Positions 26,739-36,413 of a stretch of 64,000 bases of DNA are shown here, in pieces. Location of the stretch: contig NZ_FMZU01000015.1 of the NCBI RefSeq assembly GCF_900101545.1, forward strand, positions 124,001 through 188,000, written 5' to 3'. The notes under the pieces were generated by a model. That model did no database searches. It saw only the letters and a list, made by a program, of their open reading frames with translations, and was not told where the DNA came from. The translations under genes and the position numbers were made by a program. Each line of letters opens with the position of its first letter. Position 1 is the stretch's first letter. This stretch comes from Variovorax sp. CF079. GTDB lineage: Bacteria > Pseudomonadota > Gammaproteobacteria > Burkholderiales > Burkholderiaceae_C.

Positions 26739-27595
26739 AGGCGCTCTACGACCTTCCGGCGCCGGCCAAGCTCAACCTCTTTCTGCACATCACCGGCCGG
26801 CGTGCGGACGGCTACCACCTGCTGCAGTCGGTGTTCATGCTGATCGACTGGTGCGACACCCTGCATGTCGAAGCGCGCAGCGACGGCGCCATCACCCGCG
26901 AAGACCTCACCACCGCACTGCCGGTCGACGACCTGGTGCTGCGTGCCGCGAAGGCGCTCCAGGCCTTTGCGCAAACCCCGCAGGGCGCCCATATCGGGAT
27001 TGCCAAGCAGGTGCCGGCCCAGGCCGGCATGGGCGGCGGCTCCTCGGATGCCGCCACCTGTCTCCTGGCGCTCAATCGCCTGTGGGACCTGAAGCTGCCG
27101 CTATCGAAACTGGAGCAGATCGGCCTCACGTTGGGCGCTGATGTGCCCTTCTTCCTGCGCGGACGGAACGCCTGGGTCGAGGGAATCGGCGAAGAGATCA
27201 CCCCCATCGAGCTGCCGCCAGGCTGTTTTGCCGTTGCCAAGCCGCCCGAGGGACTGGACACCCGTCTGATTTTTGCAGCGCCGGATCTTCAGCGCGCCAC
27301 ACCCGCTGCTATAATCTCGGGCTTTGCTGCACACAGCGGGGCTGGAGCCACAAGTTTCAGCTTTGACTTCGGTCATAACGATCTGCAGCCGGTTGCCGAG
27401 CGGCTTTGTCCCGCGGTCACCGAGGCCATCGAATGGCTCGGTCGCCAAGGACTCCAGGCCCGGATGACCGGTTCGGGGAGTTCGGTGTTCGCAGCGATGC
27501 CGCATGAAGCGGAACTCGCCGCGGCGCCCTCGGGCTGGCAGGTTCGCAAGTGCAGCAATCTGGCCGTTCATCCCCTGGTGGGCTGGGCGGGCTAG
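26735..27595 (+). CDS. ispE: 4-diphosphocytidyl-2-C-methyl-D-erythritol kinase
   Basis: The 286-residue GHMP kinase begins with PAPAKLNLFLHITGRRADGYH and has the ATP-binding loop PAQAGMGGGSSDAAT (about 89-103), and a C-terminal MTGSGSSVFA. It is the fourth step of the MEP isoprenoid pathway. The ATG overlaps the lolB stop by 4 bases. It precedes tRNA-Gln and prs. Confidence 0.96.
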   Translation: MKALYDLPAPAKLNLFLHITGRRADGYHLLQSVFMLIDWCDTLHVEARSDGAITREDLTTALPVDDLVLRAAKALQAFAQTPQGAHIGIAKQVPAQAGMGGGSSDAATCLLALNRLWDLKLPLSKLEQIGLTLGADVPFFLRGRNAWVEGIGEEITPIELPPGCFAVAKPPEGLDTRLIFAAPDLQRATPAAIISGFAAHSGAGATSFSFDFGHNDLQPVAERLCPAVTEAIEWLGRQGLQARMTGSGSSVFAAMPHEAELAAAPSGWQVRKCSNLAVHPLVGWAG

Positions 27596-27663
27596 AAGAT
27601 CAGAGCGCTTTTGTGATCTGATGCGACATATATCGGTTGACGACCTTGGTCGTCGACCCGTGT

Positions 27664-27740
27664 AGGGGAGTCGCCAAGCTGGTTAAGGCACTGGATTTTG
27701 ATTCCAGCATGCAAAGGTTCGAATCCTTTCTCCCCTGCCA
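27664..27740 (+). tRNA. tRNA-Gln (TTG anticodon)
   Basis: The acceptor AGGGGAG pairs with CTCCCCT, followed by G and encoded CCA (27738-27740). The anticodon stem CTGGA/TCCAG holds TTTTGAT, giving TTG. The T-loop GTTCGAATC is intact. It lies between ispE and prs. Confidence 0.96.
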
Positions 27741-27818
27741 AATCTTCATTGACACGTAGATTGGCGGCCCTCCAAAAGGGCCATTTCGCATTGCCGGATG
27801 CATTTTGCCGGGACGCTC

Positions 27819-28793
27819 ATGCAGGTTCACCACCCTGATTTCATGGTTTTCACCGGCAACGCCAACCCTGGCCTTGCCGCAGAGATCGCGCAGCATCTGG
27901 GCACCTCGCTGGGCGCCGCCCGCGTCGGTCGCTTCTCCGACGGCGAAGTCACCGTCGAGATCAACCAGAACGTGCGGGCGCGCGACGTGTTCGTCGTCCA
28001 GTCGACCTGCGCGCCGACCAACGAGAACCTGATGGAGCTGCTCATCATGGTCGACGCGCTCAAGCGCGCTTCGGCCGAGCGCATCAGTGCGGTGATCCCC
28101 TACTACGGCTATGCGCGCCAGGACCGTCGCCCGCGCTCGAGCCGGGTGCCGATCTCGGCCAAGGTGGTGGCCAACCTGCTCGAAACGGTGGGCGTCGCCC
28201 GCGTGCTGACCATGGACCTGCACGCCGACCAGATCCAGGGCTTCTTCGACATTCCGGTCGACAACATCTATGCGTCGCCGGTGCTCTTGGGCGATCTGCG
28301 CCAGCAGAACTACGAAGACCTGATCGTGGTCTCGCCCGACGTCGGCGGCGTGGTTCGTGCGCGCGCCCTGGCGAAGCAGCTGAATTGCGACCTGGCGATC
28401 ATCGACAAGCGCCGTCCACGCGCCAACGTGAGCGAGGTCATGCACGTGATCGGCGAGATCGACGGCCGCAACTGCGTGATCATGGACGACATGATCGACA
28501 CGGCCGGCACCCTGGTGAAGGCGGCCGAGGTCCTGAAGGAACGCGGCGCCAAGAAGGTGTACGCCTATTGCACGCACCCGATCTTCTCGGGCCCCGCCAT
28601 CGAGCGGATCGCCCAGGGCAGCGCGCTCGACGAAGTGGTCGTGACCAACACGATCCCGCTGTCCGGCGTCGCGACGGGCTGCACCAAGATCCGCCAGCTC
28701 TCCGTGGCGCCGCTGATCGCCGAGACGATCCAGCGCATTGCCAAGGGCGAGTCGGTGATGAGTTTGTTTTCGGACCAGGAAAATCTCTTTTAG
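27819..28793 (+). CDS. prs: Ribose-phosphate pyrophosphokinase
   Basis: The 324-residue enzyme has the family start DFMVFTGNANPGLAAEIAQH, YYGYARQDRRPRSS, the DLHADQIQGFFDIP histidine motif and the PRPP loop MDDMIDTAGTL. It makes PRPP from ribose-5-phosphate and ATP. I prefer ATG 27819 (MQVHHPDF) over 27798 because relatives begin with this sequence. rplY follows 96 bases later. Confidence 0.95.
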   Translation: MQVHHPDFMVFTGNANPGLAAEIAQHLGTSLGAARVGRFSDGEVTVEINQNVRARDVFVVQSTCAPTNENLMELLIMVDALKRASAERISAVIPYYGYARQDRRPRSSRVPISAKVVANLLETVGVARVLTMDLHADQIQGFFDIPVDNIYASPVLLGDLRQQNYEDLIVVSPDVGGVVRARALAKQLNCDLAIIDKRRPRANVSEVMHVIGEIDGRNCVIMDDMIDTAGTLVKAAEVLKERGAKKVYAYCTHPIFSGPAIERIAQGSALDEVVVTNTIPLSGVATGCTKIRQLSVAPLIAETIQRIAKGESVMSLFSDQENLF

Positions 28794-28889
28794 AAGAGCC
28801 TGGTCTGAGCAAGAAGCCGGGCTCTCTTCGAGGAGCCCATGTTGAAACCGGAGTCGCACTGGTCGCGGTCGACTTCCACAGGAGTAGTT

Positions 28890-29552
28890 ATGAAATTCGT
28901 CGCTTATGAGCGCGCAAAGCAGGGCACGGGTGCGAGCCGCCGTCTCCGCATCACGGGCAAGACGCCCGGTATCGTCTACGGTGGCGAAGGCCAGCCGCAG
29001 CTGATCGAGCTCGATCACAACGCGCTGTGGCATGCCCTCAAGAAGGAAGCCTTCCACTCGTCCATCCTCGAGATGGAACTCGCCGGCGCCACGACCAAGG
29101 TCCTGCTGCGCGACGTGCAATACCACCCGTTCCGTCCGCTCGTGCAGCACGTCGACTTCCAGCGCGTCGATGCCCGCACCCGCATGACCGTCAAGGTGCC
29201 GCTGCACTACAAGGGCGAGGAAGAGTCCACGGCCGTCAAGCTGGACCACAACCTCGTGAACCACGTGATGACCGAAATCGAAGTCAGCTGCCTGCCGGCC
29301 GACCTGCCCGAGTTCATCGAGGTCGACCTCTCCGGCCTGACGAAGAACGCCACGCTCCACGTCAACGACATCACCCTGCCCAAGGGTGTGAAGTTCGTGA
29401 GCCACGGCAAGGTCAACCCGGTGCTCGTGTCGGCCGTGCCGCCGCTGGTCGCTGAAGAAGCCGCGCCGGCCGCCGAAGGCGCCGCCCCGGCAGAAGGCGC
29501 CCCGGCCGCCGCCAAGACGGACGCCAAGGCTGCGCCTGCCAAGAAGAAGTAA
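28890..29552 (+). CDS. rplY: 50S ribosomal protein L25/general stress protein Ctc
   Basis: The 220-residue long (CTC) form of bL25: N-terminal 5S rRNA-binding domain (MKFVAYERAKQGTGASRRLR, GIVYGGEGQP), C-terminal beta domain with EIEVSCLPADLPEFIEVDLS, and an Ala/Lys/Glu-rich tail (about 190-220). A clear AGGAG lies 5 bases before the ATG. Longer frames upstream add no family sequence. A terminator follows. Confidence 0.95.
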   Translation: MKFVAYERAKQGTGASRRLRITGKTPGIVYGGEGQPQLIELDHNALWHALKKEAFHSSILEMELAGATTKVLLRDVQYHPFRPLVQHVDFQRVDARTRMTVKVPLHYKGEEESTAVKLDHNLVNHVMTEIEVSCLPADLPEFIEVDLSGLTKNATLHVNDITLPKGVKFVSHGKVNPVLVSAVPPLVAEEAAPAAEGAAPAEGAPAAAKTDAKAAPAKKK

Positions 29553-29574
29553 TTCTTCCCGCGCCCCCCAGCCA

Positions 29575-29604
29575 ACGGCCCGCCTCGCGCGGGCCGTTTT
29601 CTTT
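29575..29604 (+). terminator. Rho-independent terminator after rplY
   Basis: A 9-bp GC-rich stem (29575-29583 with 29589-29597) ends in a T-rich tract TTTTCTTT. It lies 22 bases past the rplY stop and 27 before pth, so pth may depend on read-through or its own promoter. Confidence 0.8.
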
Positions 29605-29630
29605 GGGCCAGCCACGGATAATCCGGCTCC

Positions 29631-30263
29631 ATGATCAAGTTGTTCGTCGGCCTGGGCAACCCCGGCCCGGAGTACGAAGCCACGCGGCACAACGCGGGCT
29701 TCTGGTGGATCGATGCGCTCGCGCGCGATCGTAAGCTCACGCTCTCGCCCGAGCGCGCCTACCACGGCCTGGTCGCGCGCATGCAGGTGGGCGGGCAGCC
29801 CGTATGGCTGCTCGAGCCGCAGACCTTCATGAACCTCTCGGGCAAGTCGGTTGCCGCGCTGGCCCGCTTCTTCAAGATCGAGCCGAACGAAATCCTGGTG
29901 GTGCACGACGAACTCGACGTGGTGCCCGGCCAGGCCAAGCTGAAGCTCGGGGGCAGCCATGCCGGCCACAACGGCCTGCGCGACATCCACGCGCAGCTCG
30001 GCACCCGCGACTACTGGCGTCTGCGCCTCGGCATCGGCCATCCGGGCGTGAAGTCCGAGGTGGTCGGGTGGGTGTTGAAGAAGCCGCTCAAGGAGCAACG
30101 CGAAGCGATCGACGACGCGATCGCCCGCACCCTGCATGCCTTCCCGGCTCTGGTGGCCGGCGAGATGGACAAGGCGACCCTGCTCATTCACACGAGCAAG
30201 CCGCCGCGCCCCAAACCGCCGCGGCGCGAGCCGGGCGACGGGGGTACATCCGCCGCGGGCTAG
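29631..30263 (+). CDS. pth: Peptidyl-tRNA hydrolase
   Basis: The 210-residue enzyme starts with FVGLGNPGPEYEATRHNAGF, containing the catalytic His, followed by KPQTFMNLSGKS-like PQTFMNLSGKSV and HDELDVVPGQAKLKLGGSHAGHNGLRD. It recycles peptidyl-tRNAs dropped from ribosomes. A basic Pro-rich tail (about 192-210) extends past the usual end. The order prs-rplY-pth is classical. Confidence 0.97.
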   Translation: MIKLFVGLGNPGPEYEATRHNAGFWWIDALARDRKLTLSPERAYHGLVARMQVGGQPVWLLEPQTFMNLSGKSVAALARFFKIEPNEILVVHDELDVVPGQAKLKLGGSHAGHNGLRDIHAQLGTRDYWRLRLGIGHPGVKSEVVGWVLKKPLKEQREAIDDAIARTLHAFPALVAGEMDKATLLIHTSKPPRPKPPRREPGDGGTSAAG

Positions 30264-30294
30264 CGGAACGTGAGCCAAGGGAGAGAGACAAAAA

Positions 30295-30747
30295 ATGAAA
30301 CTGTCACCAGCACCGATCGCCGCCCTCCTGGCGGCGGCCTGCGCTCAACTGGCGCCGCTTGCAGCCCACGCAGGCACGGAGACCTGGCGCTGCGGCAACA
30401 CCTACACCGACCAGCCCTGCAAGGATGGCAAGGCAATTGATCTCGACGACGCGCGCGACGCGACGCAAAAACGCGAAGCCGATGGCGCGACGCGCGAGGC
30501 CCGGGCTGCCGCCGACCGGCTGGAGCGGGAGCGTGTCCGCCAGGAGGCCGCGTAGGCACGCCGCGCAGCCACGCTGATCGACAACAAGCCGCTCAACGCG
30601 AAGCCGGATTCATCGCAAGGCCCGGGCGTCGCGCAGAAAAAGAGGAAGAGCAAGAAAGAATCCGACTACTTCAGCGCGCACGACCCGGTCACAACGGCGA
30701 AGAAAAAGGCCGCGAAGGCCGGCAGCAAGAGCCCGGCGAAAAGCTAG
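30295..30747 (+). pseudogene. Exported DUF4124-like small protein interrupted by in-frame TAG
   Basis: The frame starts at ATG 30295 with a signal peptide (about 1-26, ending HAG) and a short cysteine-containing domain (ETWRCGNTYTDQPCKDGKAI), followed by charged helices. A TAG at 30553-30555 stops it after 86 residues. The same frame then stays open for another 63 codons, RRAATLIDNKPLN...KESDYFSAHDPV, to TAG 30745-30747, and this tail looks like the Lys-rich end of such proteins. One C-to-T change (CAG to TAG) would explain it. The truncated form may still be made. The full frame overlaps the convergent ferredoxin gene by 4 bases. Confidence 0.7.
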
Positions 30748-31004
30748 GAAGCCGCCTTGGCGGCAGTCAGCCGCTGGAACTTCTGCCACAAGGTCTCGCG
30801 CGTCTCCAGGTGCGCGGGATTCTTCGGGATGCAGGCCACCGGGCACACCTGCACGCACTGCGGCTCGTCGAAGTGGCCGACGCACTCGGTGCACTTGTGC
30901 GGGTCGATCTCGTAGATCTCCACGCCCATGTAGATCGCGTCGTTGGGGCACTCCGGTTCGCACACATCGCAGTTGATGCATTCGTCGGTGATCATGAGGG
31001 CCAT
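30744..31004 (-). CDS. YfhL-type 2[4Fe-4S] ferredoxin
   Basis: The 86-residue protein has two cluster sites: C-x2-C-x2-C-x3-C at CINCDVCEPEC and C-x2-C-x8-C-x3-C at CTECVGHFDEPQCVQVC. The 8-residue insertion and C-terminal helix mark the Allochromatium-type low-potential ferredoxins. ATG 31004 (MALMITDECIN) is the conserved start; an earlier frame to 31061 reads repeat sequence. Partners are unknown here. A dispersed repeat lies just upstream of its start. Confidence 0.93.
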   Translation of the reverse strand: MALMITDECINCDVCEPECPNDAIYMGVEIYEIDPHKCTECVGHFDEPQCVQVCPVACIPKNPAHLETRETLWQKFQRLTAAKAAS

Positions 31005-31031
31005 GGCGCGAATTATCCGCCGGCCGCCGCT

Positions 31032-31099
31032 GGGCCGCCCCAAGGCGGCCGAAGCCCCCACGGGGGGCAGTGAGGACGCGAAGCGCCGAATGTGGGGGC
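31032..31099 (-). repeat. Dispersed GC-rich palindromic repeat, copy A
   Basis: On the minus strand it reads a TTCG/CGTCCTC part, a CCCCCC-GTG-GGGG hairpin and a CCGCCTTGGGGCGG hairpin. It matches copies at 39221, 47097 and 51146. It lies between the divergent ferredoxin and permease genes. Confidence 0.75.
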
Positions 31100-31148
31100 A
31101 AACAGTTCAAGCATGGTCGTTGCGTCGGGTTATGCTGCCCCCCGCCCT

Positions 31149-32099
31149 ATGAGCCTGTTCCTGTTCAAGCGCTTCGTGACGCTGATCGCCACCCTGATCG
31201 GCGCTTCCGTCATCGTCTTCCTCGTGCTCGAGATCCTGCCCGGCAATGCCGCGCAGATGCTCATGGGCCCGGACGCCTCGCCCGACGCGGTGGCGGCGCT
31301 GGCCGCCAAGCTCGGGCTCGACCAGCCGGCCTGGACCCGCTACTGGCACTGGATCGGCGGCCTGCTGACCGGCGAGCTCGGCGACAGCTACGCCTACAGC
31401 TCGCCGGTGCTCGACCTGATCCTCGAGCGCCTCGCGCTGACCGTGCCGCTGGCGCTGCTCGCGATGACCCTCACCACCGTGCTGGCGCTCATCGTGGGCG
31501 TGACGGCGGCGGCGCGCCACAACAAGCTTGGCGACGTCGGCCTGATGGGCCTGACACAGGTGGGCATCGCCATCCCCAACTTCTGGTTCGCGATCCTGCT
31601 GATCCTCGTCTTCTCGGTGCAGCTGCAATGGTTCTCGGCCGGCGGCTTCGAAGGCTGGGAGGAAGGCGTGTTCGCGGGGCTCAAGGCGCTGCTCTTGCCG
31701 GCCCTCTCGCTCGCGGTGGTGCAGGCGGCGATCCTGGCGCGCATCACGCGCTCGGCCGTGCTCGAAGTGATGCGCGAAGACTTCGTGCGCACCGCGCGCG
31801 CCAAGGGCGTTTCGCAGCGTGCGGTGCTCTGGACGCACGTGCTGCGCAACGCGCTGATCCCGGTGATCACCGTGATGGGCATGCAGTTCTCCGAGCTGCT
31901 GGCCGGCACCATCGTGGTGGAGAACGTCTTCTACCTGCCGGGCCTCGGCCGGCTGATCTTCCAGGCCATCAGTAACCGCGACCTGATCGTGGTGCGCAAC
32001 TGCGTGATGCTGCTGGCCGCGATGGTCGTCATCGTCAACTTCGTGGTCGACGTGCTCTATGCCGTCATCGACCCACGCATCAAGGCCAGCGACATATGA
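31149..32099 (+). CDS. ABC transporter permease, DppB/OppB type
   Basis: The 316-residue membrane protein has an N-terminal segment FKRFVTLIATLIGASVIVFLVLE, about six membrane spans, and the coupling EAA-like loop RTARAKGVSQRAVLWTHVLR (about 215-235). ILPGNAAQ near residue 30 is typical of peptide/nickel transporter permeases. It is the first gene of a five-gene transporter set and overlaps the next permease by 4 bases. Substrate is unknown. Confidence 0.93.
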   Translation: MSLFLFKRFVTLIATLIGASVIVFLVLEILPGNAAQMLMGPDASPDAVAALAAKLGLDQPAWTRYWHWIGGLLTGELGDSYAYSSPVLDLILERLALTVPLALLAMTLTTVLALIVGVTAAARHNKLGDVGLMGLTQVGIAIPNFWFAILLILVFSVQLQWFSAGGFEGWEEGVFAGLKALLLPALSLAVVQAAILARITRSAVLEVMREDFVRTARAKGVSQRAVLWTHVLRNALIPVITVMGMQFSELLAGTIVVENVFYLPGLGRLIFQAISNRDLIVVRNCVMLLAAMVVIVNFVVDVLYAVIDPRIKASDI

Positions 32100-32977
32100 G
32101 CGCAGTTCCCAGCGCCGTACCGAGTGCGGCCGCCTTCAAGGTGCCCGGCTTCTGGCGCCGCGCACTGCACCATCGCAGCTTCACCATCGGCGCCGTGCTC
32201 ACCCTGCTGCTGCTGCTCGCGGCCGCCGTCTCGCTGGTCTGGACGCCGTGGTCCCCCTACGAGATGGACATCGCCAACAAACTCAAGCCGCCGAACGGCG
32301 CGCACTGGCTGGGCACCGACACCTTCGGCCGCGACGTGGCTTCGCTGCTGCTGGTGGGCGCGCGCGCGTCCATCCTGGTCGGCGTGATCGCGGTCGGCAT
32401 CGGCCTGGTGGTGGGCACCGCGCTCGGCCTGCTCGCCGCGGCGCGGCGCGGCTGGGTGGAGGAAGCGATCATGCGCTTCACCGACTTCTCGATGGCCTTT
32501 CCCGCCATCCTGTCGGCCATCATGATGACGGCGGTGTTCGGCGCCGGCATCGTCAACGCGATCATCGCCATCGGCATCTACAACATCCCGACCTTCGCGC
32601 GCATCACGCGCGCATCGGCCAACGCGATCTGGTCGCGCGAGTACGTGGCGGCCGCGCGCGCCTGCGGCAAGGGCGCGTTCGCGATCACCATGCAGCACGT
32701 GCTGCCCAACATCTCGGCCGTGCTGATCGTGCAGATCACGATCCGCTTCGCGATCGCAATCCTGGCCGAGGCCGCCCTCTCCTACCTGGGCCTCGGCACG
32801 CAGCCGCCGCAGCCCTCCTGGGGCCGCATGCTCAGCGAGGCACAGACCATGATGTTCCAGGCACCGCTGCTGGCGGTCTTTCCGGGTATGGCGATCGCGT
32901 TCGCAGTGCTCGGCCTCAACCTGCTCGGTGACGGTCTGCGCGACCTGCTGGACCCGCGCCTGGCCCGTGCCCGCTAG
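32096..32977 (+). CDS. ABC transporter permease, DppC/OppC type
   Basis: The 293-residue protein has the OppC N-terminal span, HWLGTDTFGRDVASLLLVGAR, which is the family signature, several membrane spans and the coupling loop AARACGKGAFAITMQHVLPN. It forms the heterodimeric channel with the preceding permease. It ends 10 bases before the first ATPase gene. Confidence 0.93.
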   Translation: MSAVPSAVPSAAAFKVPGFWRRALHHRSFTIGAVLTLLLLLAAAVSLVWTPWSPYEMDIANKLKPPNGAHWLGTDTFGRDVASLLLVGARASILVGVIAVGIGLVVGTALGLLAAARRGWVEEAIMRFTDFSMAFPAILSAIMMTAVFGAGIVNAIIAIGIYNIPTFARITRASANAIWSREYVAAARACGKGAFAITMQHVLPNISAVLIVQITIRFAIAILAEAALSYLGLGTQPPQPSWGRMLSEAQTMMFQAPLLAVFPGMAIAFAVLGLNLLGDGLRDLLDPRLARAR

Positions 32978-32987
32978 ATCCCGCACC

Positions 32988-33970
<983 letters not shown>

Positions 33971-33974
<4 letters not shown>

Positions 33975-34783
33975 CTACAGGCTTGCCACTCCTCGAAGTC
34001 AGCGACCTCGTTCGCCACTACGCGCTGCCGCGCGAAAAATTGCTCGGCCCGCGACCAACGGTCAAGGCGCTCAACGGCGTGAGCTTCAGCCTGCGCCCGG
34101 GACGGAGCCTGGGCATCGTCGGCGAATCGGGCTCGGGCAAATCGACCATCGCGCGTCTGGTGATGGCGCTCGACAAGCCCACTTCGGGCACCGTCAAGCT
34201 GCTCGGGCGCGACCTCCATGCGCTGCCCAAGGAAGAACTGCGTGCGGCGCGGCGCGACGTGCAGATGGTGTTCCAGGACCCCTACGGTTCGCTCGACCCG
34301 CGCCAGACCGTGGCCCGCATCGTCGCCGAGCCGCTCGAGGCGCTGGCCGAAACCAGTCGCGCCGAGCAGCGCGAGCGCGCCGGCGAATCGCTCGCCGCCG
34401 TCGGCCTGCGGGCCAGCGACCTCGGCAAATACCCGCACGAGTTCTCCGGCGGCCAACGCCAGCGCATCGCGATCGCGCGCGCGCTGATCACGCGGCCCAA
34501 GCTGATCGTGGCCGACGAGCCGGTGAGCGCGCTCGACGTCTCGGTCCAGGCGCAGGTGCTGAACCTCATGCAGGACCTGCAGCAGCAGTTCGGTATCAGC
34601 TACCTGCTGATCAGCCACGACCTCGCGGTGGTCAACCACCTGTGCGACGAGGTCTGCGTGCTGCACCGCGGATTGGTGGTCGAGCGCGGCACGCCGCAGC
34701 GACTGTTCGCGCATGCGGAACACCCCTATACCCAAGCCTTGCTCGCTGCGGTACCACGCGCTGAGCCTGCGGCCAGGCCATAA
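33971..34783 (+). CDS. Oligopeptide-type ABC transporter ATP-binding protein (DppF-like)
   Basis: The 270-residue ATPase has Walker A GESGSGKSTIARL, signature FSGGQRQRIAIARAL, Walker B LIVADEPVSALDVS and switch SHDLAVV. The VRHYALPREKLLG insert before the core is usual for DppF/OppF. It is translated with the previous ATPase through a 4-base overlap. It lacks the long cysteine tail of many DppF proteins. Confidence 0.93.
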
Positions 34784-34867
34784 GCAAATGCTTGCCGCCG
34801 GCGAGGCCGCTCGCGCATGATGTAACGATTGCTTTCTTCTTCTCAGTTTTTTCCTGGAGCCCTGACC

Positions 34868-36358
34868 ATGTTGAAACGCCGCACCCTTCTGACCACCGCC
34901 GCACTGGCCACCGTGCCGCTCGCGCTGCCGCAAGCGGCGCTGGCGCAGGGCCGCAAGGATTCGATCGTGCTCGGCATGGCGCTGGAACCGCCGGGCCTGG
35001 ACCCGACCGCGGGCGCCGCTGCCGCGATCGCCGAGATCGTGCAATACAACGTGCTGGAAACGCTGACCAAGATCAACGCCGACGGCAGCGTCACACCGCT
35101 CTTGGCCGAGAGCTGGGAGGTGTCGCCGGATCTGCGCACCTACACTTTCAAGCTGCGCCAGGGCGTCAAGTTCCAGAACGGCGAGCCCTTCAATGCGCAG
35201 ACGGTCAAGTTCTCCTTCGACCGCGCCGGCGGCGAGAAGAGCACCAACAAGGACAAGCGCACCTTCGCCAACATGACGACGCAGGCGGTCGATGCCAACA
35301 CCGTGGTGATCATCAACAAGGAGATCGACCCCGACCTCCTGTTCGTGCTGGGCCAGGCCACCGCCGTCATCGTCGAGCCCAAGAGCGCGGACACCAACGC
35401 CACCAAGCCGGTCGGCACGGGCCCCTACAAGCTCGACAGCTGGAGCAAGGGCTCTTCGCTGGCGCTGAGCAAGTGGGAGGGCTTCCGCAACCCCGGCGCG
35501 GCGAAGATTCGCAAGGTCACCTTCCGCTTCATTTCCGATCCGGCCGCGCAGGCCGCATCGCTCCTGGCCGGCGACGTCGACGCCTTTCCGCGCGCGGCGA
35601 CGCGCATCGTTCCGCAGTTCAAGAACAACCCGCAGTTCCAGGTGATCCTCGGCGGCTCGCGCGCCAAGACCATCCTGGCCTTCAACAACAAGAAGAAGCC
35701 GCTGGACGACGTGCGCGTGCGCCGCGCGATCTCAGCGGCCATCGACCGCAAGGCCGTCGTCGAAGGCGCCGCCGACGGCTTCGGCGTGCCGATCGGCAGC
35801 CATTACGTGCCGGGCGCCACCGGCTTCGTGGACACCACCGCCGTCAATCCCTTCAACATCGAGAAGGCCAAGGCCCTGCTCGCCGAAGCCGGCGTCAAGA
35901 CGCCGCTCGAACTCACGATGACGCTGCCGCCCCCGCCCTATGCGCGCCAGGGTGGCGAGGTGATCGTCGCGCAGCTGGCCAAGATCGGCATCACCGTGAA
36001 GGTGCAGAACGTCGAATGGGCGCAGTGGTTGAGCGGCACCTATGGCAACAAGGACTACGACCTGACGATCATCTCGCACGTGGAGCCCTTCGATCTCGGC
36101 AACTACGCCAAGTCGGACTACTACTGGGGCTACCAGTCGAAGGAATTCAACGCGCTGTTCGACAAGATCAAGACCACGCCCAATCCGGCCGAGCGCGTCA
36201 AGCTGCTCGGCGACGCGCAGAAGCTGCTCGCCGCCGACGCGGCCAACGGCTTCCTGTTCCAGCCCCAGTTCCCGACCATCGCGAAGAAGGGCGTAAAAGG
36301 ACTCTGGAAGGACATGCCGATCTTCGCCAACGATCTGTCGGCGCTGTCGTGGTCGTGA
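34868..36358 (+). CDS. ABC transporter substrate-binding protein, family 5
   Basis: The 496-residue protein has a signal peptide with a Tat-like KRRTLL and a cut after ALA (about residue 26). The mature part has family 5 features: LGMALEPPGLDPTAGAA, ESWEVSPDLRTYTFKLRQGV and GTGPYKLDSW. It should capture a peptide, opine or similar solute in the periplasm. The amidase gene directly downstream suggests an amide-containing substrate; this is inference. ATG 34868 gives the leader; the earlier TTG frame does not. Confidence 0.93.
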   Translation: MLKRRTLLTTAALATVPLALPQAALAQGRKDSIVLGMALEPPGLDPTAGAAAAIAEIVQYNVLETLTKINADGSVTPLLAESWEVSPDLRTYTFKLRQGVKFQNGEPFNAQTVKFSFDRAGGEKSTNKDKRTFANMTTQAVDANTVVIINKEIDPDLLFVLGQATAVIVEPKSADTNATKPVGTGPYKLDSWSKGSSLALSKWEGFRNPGAAKIRKVTFRFISDPAAQAASLLAGDVDAFPRAATRIVPQFKNNPQFQVILGGSRAKTILAFNNKKKPLDDVRVRRAISAAIDRKAVVEGAADGFGVPIGSHYVPGATGFVDTTAVNPFNIEKAKALLAEAGVKTPLELTMTLPPPPYARQGGEVIVAQLAKIGITVKVQNVEWAQWLSGTYGNKDYDLTIISHVEPFDLGNYAKSDYYWGYQSKEFNALFDKIKTTPNPAERVKLLGDAQKLLAADAANGFLFQPQFPTIAKKGVKGLWKDMPIFANDLSALSWS

Positions 36359-36360
36359 GG

Positions 36361-36381
36361 CGCCGGGCCGCCCCCAAGGCG
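36361..36381 (-). repeat. Fragment of the dispersed repeat (copy E)
   Basis: The 21 bases match the second hairpin end of the repeat family (minus strand GCCTTGGGGGCGGCCCGGCG, with one extra G). It lies between the binding-protein and amidase genes. Confidence 0.45.
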
Positions 36382-36413
36382 AACGCCGCAGCGCGCAGCG
36401 CGGAGGCTGCCGA

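Noticed and set aside
27600..30278. 892-codon open frame opposite prs, rplY and pth
   Set aside because: It covers three well-recognised genes and a tRNA and ends in tRNA sequence; typical shadow frame.
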